Assembly (NCBI RefSeq): GCF_000378465.1
Contig: NZ_KB899919.1
Coordinates: 84,131 to 148,130 of the forward strand
Direction: 5' to 3'
From: Elioraea tepidiphila DSM 17972
Lineage (GTDB): Bacteria > Pseudomonadota > Alphaproteobacteria > Acetobacterales > Acetobacteraceae
Length of the DNA stretch: 64,000 nucleotides
The translations under genes and the position numbers were made by a program. The notes beneath the pieces are model-generated. The model was not told the DNA's origin, ran no database searches, and saw only the letters and a list, made by a program, of their open reading frames with translations. This document shows, one piece after another, positions 57,781 to 64,000 of the stretch (its first letter is position 1; every line of letters begins with the position of its first letter).

Positions 57781-59097
57781 ATGACCAACTACTCCCCGCG
57801 CGAGATCGTCAGCGAACTCGACCGCTTCATCGTCGGCCAGAACGACGCCAAGCGCGCCGTCGCGATCGCGCTGCGCAACCGCTGGCGCCGCCAGAATCTG
57901 CCCGAGGACCTGCGCGCCGAAGTGCTGCCGAAGAACATCCTGATGATCGGGCCCACGGGCTGCGGCAAGACCGAGATCGCCCGCCGTCTCGCCCGCCTCG
58001 CCCAGGCGCCGTTCCTGAAGGTCGAGGCGACCAAATACACCGAGGTCGGCTATGTCGGCCGCGACGTCGAGAGCATGATCCGCGACCTCACCGAGGTCTC
58101 GCTGCAGATGACGCGCGAGCGGCTGCGCAAGGAGGTCGCCGCCAAGGCCGAACTCGCCGCCGAGGAGCGGCTCGTCACCGCGCTGGTCGGCGAGGGCGCC
58201 TCCGCCGAGACGCGCATGAAGTTCCGCCGCCTGCTGCGCGAAGGGAAGCTCGAGGACAAGGAGGTCGAGATCCAGGTCGCCGACACCGGCGGCGTGCCGA
58301 TCGGGGCGATGGATATCCCCGGCATGCCCGGCGCCCAGATGATGAACATCCAGGAGATGATGGGGAAGATGTTCGGCGGACGGCAGAAGCCGCGCCGCAC
58401 CAGCGTCGCCGAGGCGCGCGACCTCCTCCAGCAGGAGGAGTCCGACCGGCTGCTCGACCAGGACCGCGTACGCCGCGAGGCGATCGAGGCGGTCGAGAAC
58501 CACGGCATCGTCTTCATCGACGAGATCGACAAGGTCTGCGCGCGATCCATGGACGGCTCGGGCTTCCGCGGCGGCGACGTCAGCCGTGAGGGCGTGCAGC
58601 GCGACCTCCTGCCGCTGATCGAGGGCACGACCGTCACGACCAAGCACGGCCCGGTGAAGACCGACCACGTGCTGTTCATCTGCTCGGGCGCGTTCCACCT
58701 CGCCAAGCCCGCCGACCTGCTGCCCGAGCTTCAGGGGCGCCTGCCCATCCGCGTCGAGCTGAAGCCGCTGTCGCGCGACGACCTCAAGCGGATCCTGACC
58801 GAACCCGAAGCGAGTCTGATCCGCCAGTACGTCGCGCTGATGGGCACGGAGCGGGTCGAGCTCCGCTTCACCGATGACGCGATCGATGCGCTGGCCGACC
58901 TCGCCGCGGCGATCAACGAGCGGGTGGAGAACATCGGCGCGCGGCGGCTGCACACGGTGCTGGAGAAGCTGCTCGACGAGATCAGCTTCACCGCCGCCGA
59001 CCGCCCGGGCGAAACCATCACGGTGGACGCGGCCTATGTGAAGGAGCGGGTCGCGCCGCTGGCCGCGAACGCGGATCTCAGCCGCTTCATCCTGTAG
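57781..59097 (+). CDS. hslU: ATP-dependent protease ATPase subunit HslU
   Basis: A 438-residue AAA+ unfoldase partner of HslV. It has the start [16 protein letters not shown] (5-20), Walker A GPTGCGKT (57-64) and Walker [10 protein letters not shown], with the arginine-rich sensor region [10 protein letters not shown] near the C-terminus. The ATG at 57781 has GGAG seven bases upstream; an ATG at 57769 adds four residues only. The end FIL is typical of HslU tails that insert into HslV. Confidence 0.95.
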   Translation: MTNYSPREIVSELDRFIVGQNDAKRAVAIALRNRWRRQNLPEDLRAEVLPKNILMIGPTGCGKTEIARRLARLAQAPFLKVEATKYTEVGYVGRDVESMIRDLTEVSLQMTRERLRKEVAAKAELAAEERLVTALVGEGASAETRMKFRRLLREGKLEDKEVEIQVADTGGVPIGAMDIPGMPGAQMMNIQEMMGKMFGGRQKPRRTSVAEARDLLQQEESDRLLDQDRVRREAIEAVENHGIVFIDEIDKVCARSMDGSGFRGGDVSREGVQRDLLPLIEGTTVTTKHGPVKTDHVLFICSGAFHLAKPADLLPELQGRLPIRVELKPLSRDDLKRILTEPEASLIRQYVALMGTERVELRFTDDAIDALADLAAAINERVENIGARRLHTVLEKLLDEISFTAADRPGETITVDAAYVKERVAPLAANADLSRFIL

Positions 59098-59222
59098 CGG
59101 ACGGCAGCGGGTCGGGGCGCGCTCACGCCCGGCCGCACGATCTCGAAGGACTTGGACTGCCCGAGCACCGTCCGGCCGGCCGGACGTCAGGGACCGGCTT
59201 GGATCAACGGAACGGCGGGCGG

Positions 59223-59322
59223 GGCCGGTGATGATGCCGTCTTCGACGGCGAGGTCGAGGCCGGTGAGCGCGTGGACGCCGTAGAAGCCGCGCGTGAGGC
59301 CGCGGACGTCGAGCAGGCGCAT
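59223..59322 (-). pseudogene. Truncated livG 5' fragment (integration scar)
   Basis: On the minus strand 59322-59223 encodes MRLLDVRGLTRGFYGVHALT then GLDLAVEDGIITG, closely matching the LivG N-terminus at 51725, and stops matching right before the Walker A loop. Homology continues upstream into the leader to about 59369 (GGGAGGGT run in both). This is a broken copy of a livG gene, not a functional ABC protein. The neighbouring bases 59098-59222 hold no gene I can name; one frame reads as a possible C-terminal scrap but is not recognisable. Confidence 0.75.
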
Positions 59323-59420
59323 GGGCACGAGCCCAGGGAGATCACGGCGCGAGGACAGGGGGAGGGTTACGGTGGCCTCGCTGGCCCGAGTGCGCGCTCC
59401 GCGGCGGCCCGTCACCGACG

Positions 59421-59446
59421 AAAAAAGGGCGAGCCGTGGCTCGCCC
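59421..59446 (-). terminator. Rho-independent terminator of the leftward tracrRNA
   Basis: A nine-bp perfect stem, GGGCGAGCC (59427-59435) with 59438-59446, is followed on the minus strand by six T (plus-strand A run 59421-59426). There is no protein gene upstream on this strand, so it terminates a small RNA. Confidence 0.88.
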
Positions 59447-59546
59447 TCTCATTCGGTGGACCCGGAGGTCCTTGTTAACGGAAGGCCCGCGTTTATCCCC
59501 TGGGCGACCAGAGGCCACCCCATCGGCTAACGGAGTCGAGGCTTCC
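59421..59546 (-). ncRNA. Candidate type II-C tracrRNA
   Basis: On the minus strand the order from the predicted start near 59546 is: hairpin GGGTGGCC/GGTCGCCC (59520-59502), a linker, a candidate anti-repeat ending TTAACAAG (59496-59470 region), a nexus-like hairpin GGACC-TCCG-GGTCC (59471-59458), the single-stranded ACCGAATGAGA and the terminator stem with six T. Anti-repeat, short hairpin, then terminator is the order seen in II-C tracrRNAs such as that of Neisseria meningitidis. Position, next to cas9 and opposite in direction, also fits. The anti-repeat cannot be proved as no repeat is in the window. Confidence 0.7.
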
Positions 59547-59552
59547 GGCAGG

Positions 59553-59581
59553 ATCATGTAACGTTTCCTCCATTGAAGCAA
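59553..59581 (-). promoter_or_regulatory. Candidate tracrRNA promoter
   Basis: On the minus strand TTGCTT (59581-59576) and CATGAT (59558-59553) are 17 bases apart, each with partial sigma70 matches. This gives a start near 59546 and a tracrRNA of about 126 bases. The element lies inside the cas9 leader, so transcription of cas9 and the tracrRNA could interfere. Confidence 0.4.
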
Positions 59582-59596
59582 CCGGCAGGATGCGTC

Positions 59597-62500
59597 ATGC
59601 ACTATCGGCTGGCCCTGGATATCGGCGCAAACTCGATCGGCTGGTGCTGCCTTCGGTTGAACGAGGCCGGTCAGCCGGCCGGCATCCTGGCGATGGGCGT
59701 GCGGGTGTTCCCGGACGGGCGCAACCCCAAGGACGGGTCCTCGAACGCGGCCGCGCGGCGCCAGCCCCGCGCCATGCGGCGGAACCGAGACCGATACCTG
59801 CAACGCAGACGCGCGCTGTTGAACGCCTTGACCCGATTCGGGCTGATGCCAGCCGATGAGGCGGCACGGTGTGCCGTGGCGCAGCGCGATCCGTGGGCGC
59901 TGCGGGCCGAGGCGCTGACGCGACGCCTGGCGCCCGAGGAGCTGGGGCGCGTGCTGTTCCACCTGAACCAACGCCGGGGCTTCGCCTCGAACCGCAAGGC
60001 CGACCGCGGGAACGAGGAGAAGGGGAAGATCGCCGAGGCCGCGGATCGCCTCCGGGCGGAGCTCGCGCGGGCCGAGGCGGCGACCCTGGGCGCGTGGCTT
60101 GCCGAGCGACACGCGAAACGCGAGCCGGTTCGGGCACGGCTGGTCGGGGCTGGCGCGAAGGCTGCCTACGATTTCTATCCGACGCGCGACCTGATTCAAG
60201 CCGAGTTCGATACGATCTGGGCCGCCCAGGCCGGGTGGAACCCGGCTTTGACCGAGGAGATGCGGGAGGCGCTTCGGACCATCATCTTCCATCAGCGCCC
60301 GTTGCGGGCGGTGCGGCGCGGCAAGTGCTGGCTGGAGCCGGGCGAGGACCGCGCCTATCGCGCGATGCCGACGACCCAGCGGTTCCGGATCGCGCAGGAC
60401 CTGGCGAACCTGCGACTGAACACCCCCGGCGAGCCGGCGCGCGGGCTGACGGAAGGGGAGCGTGCGCTTCTGGCGTCGGCGCTGCGCAAGGGGAAGGACC
60501 TGAGTTTCGACCGTATCCGGTCCGTTCTGAAGCTGCCCGCCGATACCGATTTCAACCTGCAAAGCGCGAAGCGCGACGAGCTCAAAGGGGACGAGACCGC
60601 GCACAGGCTGGGCGGCAAGAAGGCTCTGGGCGACGCATGGCACAAGCTGCCGCTGGACGCCCAGGACGAGGCGGTCGAGGCGCTGCTGGAGGCCGAGGAC
60701 GAGGCGGCGCTGATCGCGCGCCTCGCGGTCATCGGGCTGGACGAGGCCGCCGCGCGGACCGCGAACGACGTGACGTTGCCCGACGGCACCGCGTCCCTGT
60801 CGCTGAAGGCGATGCGGACCATCCTGCCGCATCTGGAACGGGGCCTGCGCTACGACGAGGCGGTGCAGGCGGCGGGCTACGTGCACCACTCCGACCGACG
60901 TACCGGCGAGATCATGAAGCGGCTGCCGTACTACGGCGAAGTTCTGGGCGAGCGGATCGGCACCGGATCGAACCAGCCAGACGATCCGGAGGAGAAGCGG
61001 TTCGGGCGCGCGCCCAACCCCACGGTGCATGTCGGGCTGAACGAACTGCGGCGCGTGGTGAACGCGCTGATCGACCGGTTCGGCCATCCGCACGAGGTGG
61101 TGGTGGAAGTGCTGCGCGAACTCGGCCGCAGCCAGAAGCAGCGGCAGCAGATCGAGCGGGAGCAGGCCGAGAACCAGCGCGCGAACGAGCGGCGCGCGCA
61201 GGAGCTGAAGGCGCTGGGGTTCCCGGTGAACGGACGGAACCTGATGCGGCTCAGGCTGCTGGAGGAGCAGGCGTTCGATCCGAAGGATCGCGTCTGTCCG
61301 TATACGGGAACGATCATCACCCCGCGCACCGCATTGTCGGAGGAGGTGGAAGAGGATCACATCCTGCCGTTTGCGCTCACCTTCGACGACAGCACGGCCA
61401 ACCGCGTGCTGTGCACGCGCGAGGCGAACCGGCTGAAGCGGCGGCAGACGCCGTTCGAGGCGTTCGGCCATACACCGCAGTGGCCGGCGATCCTGGAGCG
61501 GACGAAATCGCTGCCGCAGAACAAGCGGTGGCGGTTCCAGCCTGACGCGGGCCAGAAGTTCAAGGACGAGGAACAGTTCCTGGCCCGCCACATGAAGGAA
61601 AGCGCTTGGCTGGCGCGGCTGGCGCGGATGTACCTGGAAGCGATCGCGCCCGAGCGGGTGGTGGCGGTGCCGGGCCGGATCACCGCGATGCTGCGCGACA
61701 CGTTGGGGCTGAACTCGGACTCCGTGCTCGGCAAGGGCGGGGCGCGGAAGGACCGCACCGACCACCGGCACCATGCGATCGACGCGGTGGTGGTGGGGCT
61801 GATCGACCGGTCGTTCCTGCAACGGGTGCAGACGGCGGCGCGGCGGAGCGAGGAGGAGGGACGGCGGCGCTTCGCCGATCTCGGTGAGCCGTGGCCGGGG
61901 TTCGTGGCGGAGGTGGGCGCGGCGGCGCGGGCCATCGTGGTGTCGCACAAGCCGGATCACGGCTGGCAGGACGCGCTGCACAACGAAACGGCCTACGGCC
62001 CGATCGTCGGCGCGCAGCGCGGCGGACCGAACGTGGTGGTGCGTCGGCCGATCGAGACGCTGGCGGACAAGGGGACCGAGGCGGCGGACGCGGTTCGTGA
62101 CGCGCCGCTGCGCGAGAAGCTGCGTGCGGTGCTGGCGATCACGGACAAGGCGGCGCGGAAGGCCGCGCTCGCAGCGATCGAGCATCCGGCGGGTGTTCGG
62201 GTCCGGCGCGTGCGGATGGTGGAACGGCTGGACAGCACGTTGGCGATCGCGGATCGGCGGACCGGCAAGCCATACAAGGTGATGAAGCGGGAAGGCAATC
62301 ACCGCGCCGAGGTGTGGCGGATGCCGGACGGCAAGCTCAAGCTGTGGGTGGTGTCGACATTCGATGCGGCGCAGGAGGCGGAGGCGCGGCGACTCGGGCG
62401 CAAGGTGCCCGACCTGCGGCCGCATCCGGCGGCGAAGCTGCTGATGCGGCTGCACAAGAACGACATGGTAGCGCTCGGCGAGGAAGAGGGACGGCGCTTG

Positions 62501-62701
62501 ATGCGCGTGGTCAAGTTCAGCGAGGGGAACATTACGCTTGCGCCACACCAGGAGGGCGGCAATCTCAAAGCACGTGACGCCTCGAAGGATGACGAGTTCA
62601 AATACTACTACCTGAGCGGCAAGCGCCTGCGCGAGGACAAAGCACGGCCCGTTTCGGTCGACCCGGCCGGCGTCGTGCGTGATCCGGGACCCCTTCCGTG
62701 A
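59597..62701 (+). CDS. cas9: CRISPR-associated endonuclease Cas9, type II-C
   Basis: A 1034-residue RNA-guided nuclease. RuvC-I has D8 in LALDIGANSIGW; the Arg-rich bridge helix is about 53-72; RuvC-II has E504 (VVEVLRELG); HNH has H588 (EEDHILPF) and N602 (DDSTANRVLC); RuvC-III has H726 and D729 (HHAIDAVVVGL). The PAM-interacting part occupies about 820-1034. All catalytic residues are intact, so both strands should be cut. The ATG at 59597 has AGGA six bases upstream; a TTG eight codons earlier lacks a ribosome site. No csn2 or cas4 accompanies it, giving subtype II-C. The stop overlaps cas1 (GTGA). Confidence 0.96.
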   Translation: MHYRLALDIGANSIGWCCLRLNEAGQPAGILAMGVRVFPDGRNPKDGSSNAAARRQPRAMRRNRDRYLQRRRALLNALTRFGLMPADEAARCAVAQRDPWALRAEALTRRLAPEELGRVLFHLNQRRGFASNRKADRGNEEKGKIAEAADRLRAELARAEAATLGAWLAERHAKREPVRARLVGAGAKAAYDFYPTRDLIQAEFDTIWAAQAGWNPALTEEMREALRTIIFHQRPLRAVRRGKCWLEPGEDRAYRAMPTTQRFRIAQDLANLRLNTPGEPARGLTEGERALLASALRKGKDLSFDRIRSVLKLPADTDFNLQSAKRDELKGDETAHRLGGKKALGDAWHKLPLDAQDEAVEALLEAEDEAALIARLAVIGLDEAAARTANDVTLPDGTASLSLKAMRTILPHLERGLRYDEAVQAAGYVHHSDRRTGEIMKRLPYYGEVLGERIGTGSNQPDDPEEKRFGRAPNPTVHVGLNELRRVVNALIDRFGHPHEVVVEVLRELGRSQKQRQQIEREQAENQRANERRAQELKALGFPVNGRNLMRLRLLEEQAFDPKDRVCPYTGTIITPRTALSEEVEEDHILPFALTFDDSTANRVLCTREANRLKRRQTPFEAFGHTPQWPAILERTKSLPQNKRWRFQPDAGQKFKDEEQFLARHMKESAWLARLARMYLEAIAPERVVAVPGRITAMLRDTLGLNSDSVLGKGGARKDRTDHRHHAIDAVVVGLIDRSFLQRVQTAARRSEEEGRRRFADLGEPWPGFVAEVGAAARAIVVSHKPDHGWQDALHNETAYGPIVGAQRGGPNVVVRRPIETLADKGTEAADAVRDAPLREKLRAVLAITDKAARKAALAAIEHPAGVRVRRVRMVERLDSTLAIADRRTGKPYKVMKREGNHRAEVWRMPDGKLKLWVVSTFDAAQEAEARRLGRKVPDLRPHPAAKLLMRLHKNDMVALGEEEGRRLMRVVKFSEGNITLAPHQEGGNLKARDASKDDEFKYYYLSGKRLREDKARPVSVDPAGVVRDPGPLP

Positions 62702-63630
62702 GCCCCCTGGGCAGGCTGGTGGAGATCGCCGAGGAGGGGCGGCACCTCGCCAAGGATCGCGGCTTCCTGACCGTCTCAGCGCGCGGGGAGGAGGTTGGCC
62801 GCGTACCGCTGGACGATCTCGGCGGCGTGATCGCCACGGGACACGGCACGACGCTGTCGCTGAATCTGGCGGCGGCGCTGGCGGAGCGGGGTGTGGCGCT
62901 GGTGTTGTGCGGACGCAATTTCGTGCCGACGTCCTTGCTCTGGCCTGTGACAGGGCACCATGCGCAGCAGCGACGCATGGAGGCACAGATCGCGCAGGGC
63001 GGCGTGCTGGCGAAGCGGCTCTGGGCGCAGCTCGTCGCGGCCAAGGTGCGACGCCAAGGCTGGGTTCTGGCGCAGGTGGGCGAGCGGACGGGCGCGTTCG
63101 CGCGCTTCGCGCGGATGGTGAAGGCGGGCGATCCCGAGAACATCGAGGCGCAGGCGTCTCGGCGCTACTGGCCGCTGCTGTTGGGGCGCGCGTTCCGGCG
63201 CGATCCGGACGGGAACTGGCCGAACGCGGCGCTGAACTACGGCTATACGGTGCTCCGCGCGGCGACGGCGCGCGCGATCTGCGGCGCGGGGCTGCACCCG
63301 TCGCTCGGGATCTTCCATCGGCACCCGCGCAACGCGATGGCGCTGGCGGACGACCTCATGGAACCGTTCCGTCCTGTGGTCGATCTGCTGGTGCGACAAG
63401 CGCTGGATGAGGGCGAAGGCCGCATGACACCCGACGTCAAGAAGCGTCTCGCCGGCGTATTGGCCTACGACCTGGTCAGCGCGGCCGGAACGACGCCGCT
63501 CGGCACCTGCGTGCAGCGGCTCGCGCAGTCGCTGGCATCCTGTTATCTCGATGGCGGAACTGTCCTCGACCTGCCGCATGTCGAAGTGCCGGCGGACGGA
63601 CGGGAGGATGCGGATGAGCCGCCGTTCTGA
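62698..63630 (+). CDS. cas1: CRISPR-associated integrase Cas1
   Basis: A 310-residue integrase that inserts new spacers together with Cas2. The metal-binding residues are E150 (NIEAQASRRYW), H207 (GIFHRHP) and E222 (DLMEPFRP), which match the E-H-E set of type II Cas1. The start is GTG at 62698, overlapping the cas9 stop by four bases. It overlaps cas2 by 17 bases. Confidence 0.95.
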   Translation: MSPLGRLVEIAEEGRHLAKDRGFLTVSARGEEVGRVPLDDLGGVIATGHGTTLSLNLAAALAERGVALVLCGRNFVPTSLLWPVTGHHAQQRRMEAQIAQGGVLAKRLWAQLVAAKVRRQGWVLAQVGERTGAFARFARMVKAGDPENIEAQASRRYWPLLLGRAFRRDPDGNWPNAALNYGYTVLRAATARAICGAGLHPSLGIFHRHPRNAMALADDLMEPFRPVVDLLVRQALDEGEGRMTPDVKKRLAGVLAYDLVSAAGTTPLGTCVQRLAQSLASCYLDGGTVLDLPHVEVPADGREDADEPPF

Positions 63631-63958
63631 GGCGCTGTCCGCCTATCGGTTCATGTGGCTGCTGGTGATGTTCGATCTGCCGGTGATGACGAAGGCGCAG
63701 CGGAAGAAGGCGACCGCATTCCGCAAATGGCTCCTGGACGAGGGCTACGAGATGAGCCAGTTCAGCGTGTACCTGCGGTTCTGCGCCGGGAAGGAACAGG
63801 TGGAGCGCCGGATCAGGGATATCGGCCGCAATCTGCCGGGCACCGGGAGCATCCACGCCCTGGCGGTGACGGATCGCCAGTTCGAGCAGATGACGACGTT
63901 CCGGGGCCGCGAGCGCGGGCGGGGCCGAAGGGCGCCGGAGCAACTGGATTTGTTCTGA
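63614..63958 (+). CDS. cas2: CRISPR-associated protein Cas2
   Basis: A 114-residue ferredoxin-fold subunit that bridges Cas1 dimers. The first strand with its conserved Asp is MWLLVMFDLPV (about 15-25). The ATG at 63614 has GGGAGG six bases upstream and lies inside cas1 in another frame; an ATG at 63608 is too close to this site. The tail after about 95 is rich in Arg and ends LDLF. Confidence 0.93.
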   Translation: MSRRSEALSAYRFMWLLVMFDLPVMTKAQRKKATAFRKWLLDEGYEMSQFSVYLRFCAGKEQVERRIRDIGRNLPGTGSIHALAVTDRQFEQMTTFRGRERGRGRRAPEQLDLF

Positions 63959-64000
63959 TGGCAAGACATCCGACTCCTCCGGTGCAGCGATTCCCGTTGT
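63959..64000 (+). other. Leader side of the expected CRISPR array (array itself beyond the window)
   Basis: Just 42 bases follow cas2. In II-C loci the array commonly comes next. The last five bases are GTTGT, a common start of type II repeats, and the tracrRNA candidate contains the partial complement ACAA, so the first repeat may start at 63996. No repeat unit is visible, so this is a position estimate only. Confidence 0.3.

Noticed and set aside
59502..59520. 6S RNA or another known sRNA for the leftward transcript
   Set aside because: No long closing stem with a central bubble could be drawn; location beside cas9 and the terminator plus anti-repeat order fit a tracrRNA better.
59577..59596. 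TTG start eight codons upstream of cas9
   Set aside because: No ribosome site in front of it, whereas AGGA precedes the ATG at 59597, and the product then starts close to RuvC-I as in other II-C proteins.
59342..62986. A 1214-codon open frame antisense to cas9
   Set aside because: No recognisable domain, low-complexity composition rich in Arg, Pro and His, typical of the complement of a GC-rich gene. It also crosses the tracrRNA terminator.
63959..64000. A CRISPR array within the window
   Set aside because: Only 42 bases remain after cas2 and no repeated unit is present.

Overview
The window looks like chromosome of a very GC-rich alphaproteobacterium, most likely a Roseomonas-like member of the Acetobacteraceae. 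The pointers are codon use, many Tat-type leaders on ABC-binding proteins, a complete pqqABCDE operon, an alphaproteobacterial hisB-DUF2628-hisH-hisA order divergent from hslVU, and many amino-acid and organic-acid uptake systems. This placement is inference; no rRNA or tRNA gene is present to confirm it.

Layout. 1-3888: glycerol-3-phosphate-type ABC importer (ugpBAEC, leftward, cut by the window edge). 4069-6562: apt, then an overlapping LOV-type hybrid histidine kinase. 6569-10991: a TctC-type binding protein divergent from a ThDP enzyme / acyl-CoA dehydrogenase / SDR operon. 11101-14298: pqqABCDE, making the redox cofactor PQQ. 14282-22286: a leftward catabolic run (flavoprotein, cysteine hydrolase, hydantoinase/oxoprolinase A and B subunits, PEP-mutase/isocitrate-lyase-family lyase, MmgE/PrpD). 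22293-30262: two ABC importers, one branched-chain-amino-acid type and one nitrate/sulfonate type. 30348-44023: oxidoreductases, two pita-bread (M24) enzymes, an amidohydrolase, a spermidine/putrescine-type ABC importer and a sulfide:quinone oxidoreductase with its own FNR-like promoter. 44133-46727: Mg2+ P-type ATPase. 46703-51725: second branched-chain-type importer with a GAF protein. 51902-53857: acetyl-CoA synthetase. 53967-56974: histidine genes. 57080-59097: hslV and hslU.

59098-64000 is the accessory part and the main find: a scar holding the 5' end of a livG gene, an inferred leftward tracrRNA ending in a strong intrinsic terminator, and cas9-cas1-cas2 translationally overlapped, i.e. 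a type II-C CRISPR-Cas system. Cas9 is compact (1034 aa) with all nuclease residues intact. The repeat-spacer array is not in the window; it probably begins at or just past base 64000.

Most genes are packed with 1-4 base ATGA/GTGA/TGATG overlaps, so many starts were fixed by translational coupling. High GC produces long open antisense frames over nearly every gene; these were ignored.
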